Origin: Lutjanus erythropterus
Lineage: Eukaryota > Chordata > Actinopteri > Lutjaniformes > Lutjanidae
Direction of reading: 5' to 3'
Length of the DNA: 64,000 nt
Assembly: GCA_020091685.1 (NCBI GenBank)
Contig: CM034598.1
Span: forward strand, 20,502,245-20,566,244
Part shown: in pieces, positions 49,161 to 62,817 of the stretch
Layout of the letters: the number at the start of each line of letters is the position of its first letter
Numbering within the stretch: the stretch's first letter is position 1
Notes under the pieces: model-generated
Told to the model about the DNA's origin: nothing
The model's input: the letters and a program-made list of their open reading frames with translations, nothing else
Databases searched by the model: none
Program-made: the position numbers and the translations under genes

Positions 49161-51418
49161 TGTCATGCAGGGTCCAAATAATGGCCAAATATCTAATACT
49201 GGAATAGTCAGAATTGTTCTACATAGGACACACCAGTAATAGGTGGCTATTAATGCACTTTTACTGTTTGCCACCCTTTCTGAATTGCCATGTGATGGAA
49301 TTGGGCTAATTACTTTTGTTAGCAGGGTCTAAAACTTGAAGTTTTTGGCTGGCTTTACACTGTGAAACATCCATGCAACTTAAATTGGTTTAAACACAGA
49401 TGAAAAGTTAGTTGCAGTACAGTTGCACACTGTAAAGCCCCCTGCAACACACTTGAAATATGTTTGAAGCAGCAACAGTTGCAAAACTCTCAACCTAGTG
49501 ACTAACTAGTTTCACGCAACAGCCAATCGAAATGCTGATAACGTGTCAGATGATGATGTTAATCATTTCACATTCCAAATATTTCAACTGATTTTAACTT
49601 ATTGAGTTCACTGAGACAAGGCATTAATAAAAGAGATGGTGGCCTATTGGATGTTTTTAGATGAAATTACCATCATAGACTTCATGCAAGGTTTGTAATG
49701 CTGTCAACACACAAATGTGAGTGAGGCAAAGTTTGTTTACATCGCAATCTCCAGGTGACTATCATTACTGCTAGCTAGCTGCTAGTTATACTATTTCACA
49801 CTAATGTCAGAAGGTGGCAGCAATGACCTGCCTTTATTTATTTATTTTCCTTGAATCAAAGGACAAATTAACTCACAGAATGGACAGAGTGTGAAATGGT
49901 TTCTTTTAAGTAGCCAGTAGCTCGTGTTTTTTCCTGCAGCATATCAATATGCATTTATGCAGCAGTAGCTCTGCTCATATTTTCCAAGACAGCCTATATG
50001 AAACAAAGTAGAGAGCCACTGTTAGAGAAAAAGCACACAACAGGTCCAAGTTTATATTATCCAACAAGAAAATGATACGAAACAAGATAAAAAAGATGCA
50101 TATGAAGTTACCATTACCTGTCTCACCTGATGTAATCTTTTTTTGTGTAACTAAGTTTGCTGAAAATTATGTTTCATGCAATTCGTTGCCTGCAACTAGT
50201 TGCATGAACATTTCACCGTGTAAAGCCAGCTTCAGGGTACGCCATGCATTCTGAATACAGGTCGCAAGAATAGCAGCAGCAACAGTAGATGAAGAACAGC
50301 ATAAACAACATGAATGTACAGCAATGAGTGACAGTTTGATACAAAAGATAGAGTTCATTATCATTACCAATGAGCACAGTGCTGACTTCTCTCAGAATAA
50401 AGGCTCTATAAGAGTTTAACAGTAAGCAAAATGATACTGCCAGTTTTTGTTAGATTTTAACTGCAATATTTCAAAGTTCTCATGAACCTTTCAGTGGGCC
50501 TGACCTGGTCCCTGGGCAAAATATGTTACAGAAAGTATTTTTTAATGCTTTTATTATTAAGCTGACAGGACATAAGGGGAGAGAAAGAGAGAGAATGAGT
50601 CAATAGATAGACTCACAAAAAGAGCATTGTAACTGTATAGTCAACACCAGGTCACCCCTCGGAGCAGTATTACTCCCTCAAAACAACACGAAACCAGCTG
50701 TAACGTGAACTGGTCCTCTACTCAAAGCCAGGATAAGACCACCAGAGGGCACTGGTGTCACACACTGTGTTTAGAAATTCAAGTCACATTTGTGTTGCAT
50801 GAAAAATGATGGATTTGTTGCAGGAGGAAACACAGAGACAACAGCATTATAGCTCCTGGTGGACAAGGTGGAGTTGGCTTTGAAATATACAGCAGCAGAA
50901 ATCAGATAAGGGAAAAATGAATTAGAAAACCCAAATAGGTAAATACATTTATTGGTGTGAGAGTAATGTGACACTCCTTTTAATGTGGTTCGGTCTCGCC
51001 TGACTGCACACCTGAAAGTTCCAATTTAATTTATCACTGTTGCCAGGAGTGAAGCCACTGGAACCGCTTATGAGTTGTTTCTTGTTTAATTTATTTAGCT
51101 GAGGGCTACACCCAGCAATTTAGTGCTATCAGAGGGACCTCACTGGCAGAGTATTAACGAGAACGGTATAATCTCCCTCTACATTTGCACATTTGGAATA
51201 GCGTCATTGGTTACCACATCGAAGCGAATGATCCAAGAAACCTCCACCGGGGGGCATGAGGGGGTCTGATCCGTTCAGACGCTCCACGAGCTAGCTGGTG
51301 CTGCAGCAGCCAAGCATGAAAGAGAGTGTGAGTGGAAGTGGTGGGCTGTGACAGATTAGGGAGAGATGATCCCTGCTTATTACAATGTCTCTGCCAATTA
51401 CATAGACAGGCTTTAGAC

Positions 51419-51602
51419 CAGTGATCCTCAAATCTGGTCCTTGGGCTCTGGAGCACTGCTGGATTTCCATTCTGTCAGGTAGTTAATTGTACTCTCCTGT
51501 GGTCGTGGGTCTAAATCGGTCCTTGATCACACAGCTTGAATGAAAACTACCTGGAAGAGCCAGCAGCAATCTAGACCCTGAGGACTTTGGAGAGCCACTT
51601 GG
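51419..51602. repeat. Degraded hAT-like MITE
   Basis: The left end CAGTGATCCTCAAATCTGGT and the right end, in reverse AAGTGGCTCTCCAAAGTCCT, are related imperfect inverted repeats. GGTAGTT and AACTACC pair near the middle. It is of the same general type as the 29.1-kb element but more decayed, with no clear target-site duplication. Confidence 0.5.
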
Positions 51603-54489
51603 ACTGTTCACCTGCTAAAGTGGCAATCTTGGCTCATGGCCCAGTTACATGGAAGGTATGCAAAATGAAGCTGTGAGCAGACTCCATTTGCAGGTTGGTC
51701 TTTTTGTTTTATTAAAGTGGTCTAAACTTTTCAATGTTAAGAAGATGTTAGAGCTTGACATTATAGGAGACGGATCTGCGTGAGTGAAGATGACCGTTTT
51801 AAAGCTCCTATAATCAGTAATATTCTATTAATAATAGATCAAGTGACTCAACAAACCTACAGGTATTGTGTGTTGAAGTAGAAAGCAGAGTGAATTTTTC
51901 GCATCAGTAAATTACATACAAAGTTAATGTGAGGACACAAGTTTGCACAAGTTGAAAATACTGAACTTGAGCAAAAAAATTTGGGTGTATTTTCCGAGAC
52001 ATTTTCTGAGTCTTGTGTGGGGGAGGACTGAGTGGAGCGGAGGGACAGACAGCTGGGGAGCTCTGGAGAAGAGAGCCAGGCGCAGACCGGAACTTCTAGA
52101 GGAAGAAACACCGGAGTCATGCTGGATTCTGGTTCTGCTCTGACGCATATGTATACTGGTAGGAGGAGAAACCAGAGTTCCTTTTTCCAAACTTTTGGTA
52201 TTAAAAAAATGGATTTATCATATTTAGCTTCTCAACCTGTCTGCAACAGCAGGCCACAGAGGAGTCATCCTCGCTCAACTGTTTACTGTATGCTGATTAG
52301 TCTCTCTGCATTTCAGTATCTTTCAGTTGATTGTTTTGGTTTTACGGCACGCAACTTTATTGTTGCTTCACTCTCACTGCTCTCATCGGTGTAATTTTTC
52401 AGCCACAGTGAAAAAGCTCTACAAACTGACTGTGCGCTTCCCTAACCAAATTAAAGTCAGATAAAGTTAGTGATTATCTGGCGAACATAATGGAGAATTT
52501 ACTAGCTAAATAACCAGTAGGTGATTTACTGCCATTTATTTGGTTAGCAAAATTACCCCCTTGTTAATCTGCTATTTCTCCTCTTTCTCTTTATATCTCC
52601 TAGTAGCAGAGATAGTTCAGGGACAGAGGGGTTGTTTAGAAGGATATGTCAGTCTGGTCTGCCTGACTCATGAGCCTTAATTGAACTGAAGTTTTTGCGA
52701 GTTAAAATCTATGGCCCTGATCATGGCTCTGAACTACTGGAAGCCTAACTTTGCTGTGTATCGATGAAGAGATGGCACTTTCTGTGGTGCTGAAAACAAA
52801 TTTGATATCGTGGCTTTTTTCTCTCAGTCTCTCCCTTTTGCCAGTTTCATCTTGGATTTATAACTTTCTCTAAATTATACAGCTACTGGAGAGAAACAAA
52901 AGAATCATTCATGAGCTGGTTCATTTTTGGTGGATGAACAAGACGGACCAAGTTACCTAGAGGAACAAGTGTTCTCATCACTAGGGTGCTCTGACTGGGC
53001 CATCCCCTCTACTACAGAATAAAAAAAAAAACTGTACACAGCCAAATATTTCTCTCAGATATTGGTGGATATCAAAAACAGAGTTAAAAGGAGTGTGAAT
53101 ATTGGACTGAGACTCATCAGGTGGCCGGAGACAGGACTCGAAATGAATGATAATGTCGCTGTGTGTCTGCTAGATGTGCAAATAAGCAAACATAATCAGC
53201 ATATAAACTAAAAAGGTGATGATATGTCGATGTAGTTTTCAGCTCATTTCTGCTCCCTCTGAGTGGTCAAAAATCAGTTATTGCAGTTTTAAGATTGTGT
53301 CTGGTTTCCTCATATGTGACCTATCACTATGCCACGTGTACAAAAACATTACCAATATTCTTTTGTATAACAATGATTATAGAATATATTATAGAAAGAG
53401 GATTATATATACTGATATTTTCTTTTAATGCATTCACAAACTTACAAGAGAAACATAAATTACATGACTGATCAGTGGACTGTTCAGTAAGGAAACCAGA
53501 AACAACCTCAGACATGACATGATGAAGAGAGGAGATGTGAAATCATTCGGTGCATCCTGGAGAAGCACTATGTGATGTGAATTCACTTTGATGGACTGTG
53601 TGATGGACCCCGCCACCAACTAATACCAAACAACAACATCTCACAGTAAATTACAAATACCGTCAAGCCGTTCCCTTTTGTTCGACAAAAAGACCGACTA
53701 GCGTGTAAATCCCCCACTCTGAGCCAATCACCAGTCTCCATGGAGACCCCGGGCCGATGGGAGGGGCCACCTGACAGGGAAGCCATCTGTGGATAATAAA
53801 AAAGCAGCCAATGGAGAAATGAAACAGAGTGCCCTGAGGACAAAACACAGCCACGCTTCTCCCGTACTGAGATGAAGATGGAAGTCACTCCAGGAGAGTG
53901 AGCTGGAGAGCGGAGAGAAATAGAAACAATAATGAGTGTGAATGTGAGAGTGCTGGTTTGTGATAGATGTGTCTTGTGATGGCTGAAGTTTCAAGTTAAA
54001 AAGAAAAATAAACTGCCATAAAAATACTATTGTTATTATTTTAATATATCTACCGCATTGTTTCTTATTCCTTTCTCGGAACTGTAATAATTAGGGAACT
54101 CAATGATATGGGAACACAAACTGTCATCCCTCCTACAAATGATGGATGGAAGAATGATGCCAAGAAGTGGAATTTAGTGACTGCATTGTTTCTGTGTCTA
54201 CAGAGAAGTGAAATGAAGTCAATCTGCAAAGGTATAAGACTTATTAGTAGACTATAGTACTACAGCTTAAAGTGTTATTGAGGGAGATGGAATAAAACCG
54301 TGTGTATCTCAAATATGTAGAGCCAAGCCAATGCCTAAAAGTCCCTCATCACCACATTAATTAAGCTGACTTTGTTTGTCACATCTGTCCGAGGCCACTT
54401 CCTCAGGTCACCCTCCCATTCGTAGTAGAAAGAAGACAGGTCTGATCACGTTGTCCCTTTTCAAGAACAAGTTTGAGAATTTGGAAAAT

Positions 54490-54745
54490 GCTGCCTTGCA
54501 GAAAGTTAGATGAGAAAACTGACACCACTCTTATGTCTATACAGCAAATATGAAGTTATCAGCCTATATAGAATACCACAATGACTGGAAACAGGGGAAG
54601 CAGCTAGCCTGGCTAAACAGATGAGATAAAATGTGTTAATTCATGGGCTTTAGAGATTCTGGTAGGTTGATTCTGTTACTTTTGGACAGAGCTAAGCTAG
54701 TTTCCCATCTGTGCTAAGCTAAGCTAAGTTAGAAATGAAAACCAG
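54490..54745. repeat. Common percomorph dispersed repeat
   Basis: TTAGATGAGAAAACTGACAC, then CTTATGTCTATACAGCAAAT, ACTGGAAACAGGGGAAGC, AGCTAGCCTGGCTAAACAG and tandem GCTAA motifs near 54710 occur in this order in a very frequent fish repeat. Its presence supports a percomorph origin. Recognition is from memory. Confidence 0.55.
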
Positions 54746-56602
54746 TTTGGCAGTCAACATATTATAAAATATCCACTGTTATTATATATGTAATAAAAGA
54801 AGGGGAACAATTTCACTTTCATGTTTTTTTGGTGATGGTAACTGTTGTACTGTAATAAATTATGGTGAAGGTTAAAATTATGTTCTAAGTAACTTTGTAA
54901 ACTGTGTCAGAAAATCATAGTTTACAGTACTCCATACTAATAAATATTACAAAGTTAACTAAAATATTTTGCTCAGTAGATTCCCTTGGGTTGCCTCAAT
55001 TTTCTATTTCATCTCAAAAACCCTGTTTGGAATAATAAATTATCAGGTTCTGTAATCGTATCTTTACCTTTCCTCTTATATCTCCCTCATGCTTCTTCCT
55101 ATCCAGTCTTCTTTAACACACAGTTAAAAACAGGGACATTTTTGAAGACAGTTTCAGACCTCATTCTTGATGGCCTATCAGATCTGGTCACTCTATGGTG
55201 GCTTCATATTTACCTAAGGTGTAAGGTGTACGTGCAGGGCACGAATATTTCACACCTACCGAGCGCCCCTTTCAATTCCATGGACGTCATAAACGAAACA
55301 TTTTCATTGCTGGGTACTTTATGAAGGAAGAATTAAGCCTCCTGGAGCTCTTTAGAAAATACCAACTTTCTCTTTGGCATACTTACAGGTTCCATCAGAA
55401 AGAGCTGCAAGCATTACAGCCTATGACGCTTGTATGACTCATTGGCTAGCAACAGCCATGACATAGCAGTGTCATATTCAGATGTGTGGTGCATTGTTTA
55501 TATTTCTATACTGGGTTAAGTTATAATAAATTGGATTGAGCATAATAAATGTCTATGTAAGCACTGAAAATGAGTATAAGATGTTTATTTTTTTGTGGTG
55601 AAAACTGGGACAATTTAGTGGTGATATTTGTCTGGACTCTCATCTTCAAACCGAGACAGTCACAGACAAACCAGGACGTCTGGTCCACAGAGCAGACATG
55701 AGCGTGTTATCAATCTTTGCATCTAACTCGTGATAGGAAAGATAACACTGTAAGAGTATTTTCTAAAATGTCAAACTTTTCCTTTAAGGTGTGATAGGCT
55801 GTTTCCACATCATTTATTTTCCAAAAAAGAAAGGAAAAAGACGCCTGCCACATACTGCTTGTAGGAGCGGCGTCAGCGAATGGGGCCCACAATTCATGTA
55901 AGGTCACAAATAAGGTGGGTACAATGCAGGAAAAAGAGCGTCAGTCACTGCATGTGATGACAGACAAACAGATGAAACATTACAGATTTTGTCATGTGGT
56001 CTGGTGACAGAAGATACTGCACTAGCTAGAGTCCCAGAATTGGGTGATTATACGCCCTCCACAGCTTCTGGCATAATTTGATGCACATAGTTAAGCCCAT
56101 TGTCTATTGTATTTGACAGAGTGTGTTGTGAACTGCTGAATACGCTGTTTCAAGCCAGAAGATTCGGTTGTCCTTTTAGCCTCCGATTGTTGGTACAATG
56201 TGTTTTCAAAGTGCTGAGCGGGCTGTTTCAAGCCAGTGGGGTCAGCTGTCCCATTAGCCAGTGATATTACAAAAACACTCATTAAGCTTTTATGTTCTTT
56301 TGGGCACTGCCGGCTTTGTGATTCTCCTCTCTCAGAGGCAAGCGATAAGAGTATTTTCTGCCGCTACCATTTATGTCTGCTTCTAACAGGGGAGGCTGCT
56401 TTCTCAAGGTTGGAAAAGGTCAGAATTGATGGAGGGCTTTGATTGTTCTATTGCAGAGAAATCTGAGCTTCAGAAACAATAAAAACCAAAAAGCATGAGA
56501 AACTCATATCAATGTGTTTGTGGTTTCACAGTGAGGAAAGGGATGTGTTTTTATTTCATCATGATTTGGTGAAATAGGATGAAATGTGAGGCTCGTGCTT
56601 AA

Positions 56603-57162
56603 AATGGTACGATCGCAATTTATATTACAGTGCAATAATAAGACATAACATGCCTTACTTTGGATCAAATTAGACAATTATCATCTTTATTATTTCTTCA
56701 TTAGACAGTATTAGAGACTTAACCCATACCTATCAAACCCTTATTAGACTTTATTAGATGGTAATTAGGGACACAATGCAACAGAACCGGACTGTACACT
56801 AAAGTGAAATCACATATCTGCTATGGGACCAAACACGGAAGGCGTGTCTCAAGTAGCAGATTTGTGATTTCACTTTAGTTTACAGTGCAGTTCTGTTGTA
56901 ATGTGTCCTTAATTACCCTCTATTAAAGTCTAATATGGGTCTAATAAAGAAGATATTACTTCTAGTTTTTGTCTAATTTACAAAGTGGCTTACAACATCT
57001 TATTAGTGTGCTGTTAGGTGTATGGTGTCTAACTGGGGTATGGCTGTGCTTGTTTACTGACAATTAAAAACATATTATTTGTAGCTTTTGTCTAATTTGA
57101 TACAAATTTCAGCTTGTTACGTCTTTTTAGTGTACTGTGAAATAAAGTGCGACCAATGGTAC
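56603..57162. mobile_element. 544-bp inverted-repeat DNA element with 8-bp target-site duplication
   Basis: The element spans 56611-57154. The left end GATCGCAATTTATATTACAG and the right end, in reverse GGTCGCACTTTATTTCACAG, match. The flanks are AATGGTAC at 56603-56610 and 57155-57162. The interior is also palindromic: CTAAAGTGAAATCAC against GTGATTTCACTTTAG. There is no transposase frame. The 8-bp duplication fits hAT-type integration. Confidence 0.8.
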
Positions 57163-58441
57163 GTCAGGAGAAACACAGACACATGGACACAGACCTGTAA
57201 GGTTCAAAAGACACCCAAAGTGCCACTTTACTTAAACTTTCAAAGTTACAAATAAAAGTTCACTTAGTTGACATGGTGAAGATTTCAATTTTTAAATCAC
57301 TGAACATATCCAATGTTGGGAGGCAGAACAGAGCCTCTTCTCTGCTCGCCCGACTTCATGTGTCCTCCCAGCTCAGGAGCAGCTTCTTCCTCTAGTGTCC
57401 TTGCACAGTCACACAGCCTCAGCAGCCCTACTGACCAATTAGTAAAAGCATAGGTGGCTGAGACGCTGCAGATCTGGACTGTAGGCATTGCAGTTCGCTT
57501 TTCTACACCGCTATCGCTCTGCAATGCAACTTCCTACACCTCCTGAGATTGGGAGAAGAACCAAAAAGACACTAGACAGCATCAACATAGCAACAAAGTA
57601 TTGTAGCAGCCAAATAGGCATCACTTTCTGTTTGAGATGCATAGAGCTAGACCTGGCCAGGTAAATCTCTCTTTTACAGAAACACGATGAGAAACATGCA
57701 ACAACAACGACAATACATCATTAATCTCATTGTTTCCTGGGCTTTCTGGGACATTCAAGATTAACGATTAAATAATTTACAGTCCTCCATGAAGTAGCAG
57801 AGAGAGAGGGAGCATCTCAGAGCCTTGGGAACGCATTGTGGAAACATCTTTGAACATTGGAAGGAGCCCGACGGTGGAACACAGAACATGAGAATGAACC
57901 GCTGATGGAAGTACAGGGAAGGTAATCCACAATCTGGCCTTCCTGGAGGAAACATATTTACATCCAGTACATCAGCTAAATGTATCTGGGCTCACAGACT
58001 GACCAGAGGCTCTGACATGAACACACAGAGATAGGAGAAAGAGACAGAGTAGGAGATAGAGGGAGTAATGCAGAAAATAGAGAAGTGAGTCCGCGTTAGA
58101 GGAGGTTAAAGATCACAGGTTTTGGGGGAAAGTAGAAGCAGGAAGTGGACAGCTTGAGCAGAATTCTGACAGGGTTTTGACAGTTGTTGTTGAAATCTAA
58201 TAGGCTCTCTGGTTTCTGTCTGAGGAAAGAGCGAAACACTTGAAAAGGAAGAGGTCGGATGAGGGTCACTGAAGAGAGAGATGTGGGTAAAGGACAGGGA
58301 TTACAAGAGCAAGTTCAGGAGCCAAAAGACGGACTGCTGCCAAGGTAACTGGAGGAGGAGGAGACATTGGAATGGCTTCAGATCTGTGCTGAGTTAACGG
58401 AGTTTCCTGGTCGGCTGATGGCAGATTCAAATGGAGCGGAG
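57163..58441 (-). other. Probable spock1 3' UTR and downstream sequence
   Basis: No coding sequence was found beyond the spock1 stop. No standard AATAAA on the minus strand was found between the stop and the MITE at 57162, so the 3' UTR end is undetermined and may lie further left or use a variant signal. Confidence 0.35.
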
Positions 58442-61400
58442 CTACCAAATGTAGCCGATCTCGTCATCCTTATCATCGCCCTCGTCCTCGTCATCCTCAA
58501 TGGCTCCTCTGGGGTGAATCCGGCCCCTTCTCTTCTTCTGCCGGCTTCGCACGCTCTGTGATGGTTCCTCCTCCTGGTCATCGAGCAGAATGACTGCACC
58601 GCCGCTACCAAAATCCCCCGATGTCTCCTGGTCCTCATCTGTAGGTAGATACACGAACACAAACAGGCAGATTAGGACGGGGGTTTTCAAAGTCTAAGAC
58701 AGAGAGAGAGGAGCAGGGCAGCAGCCAGAAAATCCTAAATATAGGCTAGAAAAAAACTGCAAAAAGTAGGTTTAAGGTGGGACAAACTAGCTCCACCTCC
58801 AGCAGCTACAGCAGGAACATGCTGCATACTGGTGCTCCAATATCAACAATCTCATGTCACTTCTGCTTTTGTGACAAAATGGACTAGACAGACTCGCCAG
58901 AGATCTCTCCTGGTGAAAGCCATTGTAATGTGTGACCCCATGTTGCTGATCAGTCTTGTAGTTTGCACACCACAAAGACCTCAAGATTAAGGACTACAAG
59001 ATAGAATGTTGTAAGATGTGATCAGTAAAGCTATCCAATGACTTTGAAAGTCATGTAGTCTGACCAAGGCTTAAGTTCTAATCAGCTGTTGTTAGCATGC
59101 TAACATGCAAAATCTAGATGTGCTAGCATTTAGCTCCTTGCAACACTGTGCATATATGTTCCTATTCAGGCAATAAATGGCAGAACAAAAGAAGATTAAG
59201 AAGACGTCGCAAACCTCCCATCTATCATTCCTCCTCTCAATACAGCACAACGCAGAGTCAAGGGGTTTCATAACTTTCTAGCTTCAGTGGTGTCTGGCTG
59301 AGTTCAGTTACATCAGATTATACCGGCAAACATTTTAAAGTTAAATAAATATTTTTTGGCACTTATGCTGAATCTTGTGTAGCTACAGTGTGAACAGGAG
59401 TCATTATCTCTGTTGCTGCCTCCAGCATTTTGTGAAACTGGGACCTTAAAATCCTCCTGAGTTCAGTTCAAAACAGCTTATTTAGACCTGGGTACAAGTG
59501 CACTCTGGTTGAGTGGTGCTTACAGTGTTAAAATCTGTTTGGTGTCCTTGTGTTTAGACTATTGAGCGGAGAGCTGCATTGCTACCTGTTTGTTCTGTGT
59601 AAGGCAGAATGGGAGAACTCCAGGCTGCTGCAGCCTGAGGCCACTCAGCCAGAGTTAGATGAGCTTGTTAGACTGGAGACAAAGGACTGCTGCTGTCAGT
59701 GTGTGTGTGTGTGTGTGCGTGTGTGTGTGTGTGTGGGGTGACCAGAGAGATACCTCATCAATATTGGAAGCTGCAATTACTGGCTTTGGACTAGACTGGC
59801 ATTCGAGTGAGCTGTAATCTGTGACTGAGTTGGCTGTTTGATTGGTAATCAGTATGTCTGCCTGGATTCTTTCTTGCTAATTATTGTTCTTTTTTTCCAC
59901 AGTGAAATCCCACGGCCATTGATTTGCACCAAAGTGCTACTATTGGCTTTTTGACCATTCTCTTTGAATTTCCACTGCTGGCTTGTTAACTGTGACTTTC
60001 ACATATCAAAGCACCTAATTATATATATTCTTTGTCTAAATGCATCACCTTCAATGCCAACATCAGCCAGCTGTTACGACGTTTATTCTCGTTTAAAACA
60101 TGCAAAGCTGTTTTCAAACATATAACTCTGAACAATGTCCTGAGAATCAGATCAAGACATTGTATGGAGTTGCCCTTTCACACATGTAGCACACAACAGA
60201 AGATTGTCCATGTCAGACATCTTCTCACATATTTGAAATACTCTTGGTTTAGGCAAGGGGTGGCCAGGCAGAACGTACAGGAGGAGGACGTCTTACCCAT
60301 AATGAATGTTTTTGAGTTGCTATCAATACAAACTGTTTCTCAAAATGACTACAAACCACAGATCTATCTGTGAAAAAAGTGGAGAAAAGTTAATTAAATA
60401 TAAAAATCTAACTGATAATGAATGCGCAGAAAAAAAAAGCAATTTTTTTTCCAAGAGTTTTTGATACATCCAGTGGATTACATCTGTTGGTAAATTCATT
60501 GTGAGAATTTCATGGAGTTGTTATGCAACAACAAAAATGATCTTTTGTGAAGAAGAGGGAACACAGCAACACCTCTTAATGTTCTGCCACAGAGCACAAG
60601 AGGTCTGGACTAAATTAAAAGACAGTGTCATCACATTCAGTCTGAACTCTCCGGTCCATAATCAGCATTGTGTGCACAAAACTGTGGAAAAACCAGACGT
60701 GGCATCGTGATACAACAAACTGTTACTGACAGCGACACGGTCACCAGACCAAGACTCACTGAACTCTGGAGGAGGAGAGCCTTAGACAAGTTTTGGCATC
60801 TTCCCTGGAGCATATTGGACATCTGATGCAAAACTTTTTAACCACTTTCCACTTTAAGATTTTGCTTTTTGGATTTGGATTGACACAAGAAGTATTATAA
60901 AAATGTTCCCTTGTTTTTGTATTATAAGAATGTTTCTGGTGGGCTGTCACTAAGTACTTCATTACTTTCACAAAATTTGCCTTTTGACTGATGAATGTTG
61001 GTGAATGTTCCTTTTAAAATGATTATCTTTTAAACTAAAAACATGTTGAACATAAAAAAGGAAAGGTGATAGAAATGGGGGGCAGCTTGACTCCAGTCAG
61101 TTTATAACTCCTCATAGATAACAAAGAAAGGCATTAAAACATGGCGCAGAAATGAGTATGAAGCAGCTACACAATGTGCAATGTTATCCTTTGGACAATG
61201 ACTTGCTCTACTCACACATGCTCACACAAACTTCGGACTAGTGAGCTAGGAGGGTTAAATGTGCTCACTGTCCGGTGCAAATGATTTGGACATTTGTGTC
61301 CACACACACACAGCTTCTCTGAGTAACGTGTAGATGAGTAGCTACAGAGCCGCAGTGCATGTGTGATAGGAGCTCAACTCAGTTACTGCTGCAAATTCAT

Positions 61401-62691
61401 GTTCATAACAAATCTTTTGACACGGCGCTCTGCTGATAAGTGTGATGGATTCTCCTACTTGACTTGCAAGGCACTAGTGTTTTATCAAAAGTACATGAGC
61501 GGAATATCAGAGGCTGATAGAATCAGACATATGACGGATAGTAAACCAGCCAGAGAAGCTCCAGAGACACACTTAATGTTATCTATTTCCTAAATGATCA
61601 CTGATGTTTAGATACCAGTAAAGATAAAGAGAGACACAGAGAGATACCGAGCAAAGACACAGAACAGAGTTCTATCGGCACGTTATGTTTTTAAGAGAAC
61701 CTCTGCAGTCTCTCTTGCGTGCAGCAGCAGCAGATTACAGAGGGAGAGAGAAGACAGACTTACAGCAGTCCACCTGGATCAAAGCGCTAACTCTGAAAGA
61801 TGGCTAAACAAATGGAAGCCAATAACAGTGAACACAACACAACGAAGACCCTTGTTTAGCTTGGTGTTGGTGTGTTGGTGTGTGTTGTGGTCTTACCGCA
61901 GTTAGGGTTGCCTTGTTTTCTAGAGCCAGCGATCTCGTTGCCATATTTGTCCACACACCAGCACTGACCGGTGCTGCCGTGACACTGGGTTGGTTTGAAG
62001 TAGCCCTCCTCAGTACAGCGAGGGATGTAAGAGCCTAAAGATGAAAAGAAGAGGGTGGACAGGGTGGAGGATGAAAGACAAGGTAAGTAAACAGCGAAAT
62101 GAAAGGGACGGAGAGGGCTGAGAACGTTAGATTAACAAAATCTGATGCCTCCTTGGCAGCAGAGTTTTTGTGTCCTGTAGTTGTGACTGAAGTTCTTGTG
62201 TATTCACACAGGGAGATCAACAATCAATTACTGCTGTGAAGGTTGCAGGACAACAACCATACATCCTGCTTAAAGGGAGTCAGTCACTTTCAATAACACA
62301 CACAGAGAAACTCACACAATGTACACACCTGGTTCTGTTACCTTCATTTGACCCAGTCCATGCTCATTTTTCATGCTGTTTTGTTGTGAGCTGGAGCACT
62401 GAATGATCCGGCCGGTGGGCACAGATGACACGCACACAAAATGTCAGGATGTGCTTTATAGTGTGTGTGTACCGTTTGTTCAATACTACGGGTTCTTTTG
62501 TCAGCTTGAAACAAATGAAAAGACATACTTTTTTCATGCAAGTGTTGTGTTTGTTTGAATTAAAGGTGGCAATGTTGGTTTCTTGGACAGGAGTCAGTGA
62601 CTGACAGCTGTCAATCATCCATACTGACCTATAAGGCTCTTCCTTCGACTCTGGTTCTGGATCCTGCTCTTCTCAGTTTGGCAAGGCAGAC
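58442..62691 (-). CDS. spock1: Testican-1, SPOCK-family secreted proteoglycan (3' part; gene runs off the right edge)
   Basis: Three coding exons splice in frame: 62691-62629, 62034-61897 and 58638-58442. Testicans are secreted extracellular-matrix proteoglycans with follistatin-like, Ca-binding and thyroglobulin type-1 domains and glycosaminoglycan chains. The first two exons code the thyroglobulin domain: [29 protein letters not shown], then [19 protein letters not shown]. All the Cys of the domain are present, including the CWCV signature. The last exon codes [10 protein letters not shown], with two Ser-Gly glycosaminoglycan sites, a basic stretch (QKKRRGR), an acidic tail and the terminal GYIW that marks SPOCK1. 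The stop TAG is at 58444-58442. Upstream exons (signal peptide, follistatin and EF-hand parts) lie beyond 64000. Convergent with bicc2. Confidence 0.93.
59697..59736. repeat. (TG)n microsatellite
   Basis: About 40 bp of TG with one CG interruption lies in the intron before the last spock1 exon. Confidence 0.92.
60030..60830 (+). mobile_element. Possible degraded LINE fragment
   Basis: An open frame at 60501-60710 has a C-x-H-x-C arrangement ([14 protein letters not shown], then REQ-like AQEVW). This resembles the zinc-knuckle-like C-terminal part of L1/Tx1-type ORF2 proteins. Flanking open frames at 60032-60373 have no recognised motif. The copy would be short and badly decayed. The call is weak. 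Confidence 0.3.
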
Positions 62692-62764
62692 CTACAACCA
62701 GAGAACAAACAACAAACAAAGTAGTTTAAAGGCAAATGATGCAGGATTTTGCTGTAAATATATG

Positions 62765-62817
<53 letters not shown>

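Larger units (their letters stand above)
49161..56602. other. Intergenic between convergent bicc2 and spock1
   Basis: No supported gene in about 7.4 kb. Recognisable contents are a degraded MITE at 51419-51602 and a common fish repeat at 54490-54745. The rest is unassigned non-coding sequence, part of which could be distal 3' UTR of spock1. Confidence 0.5.
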
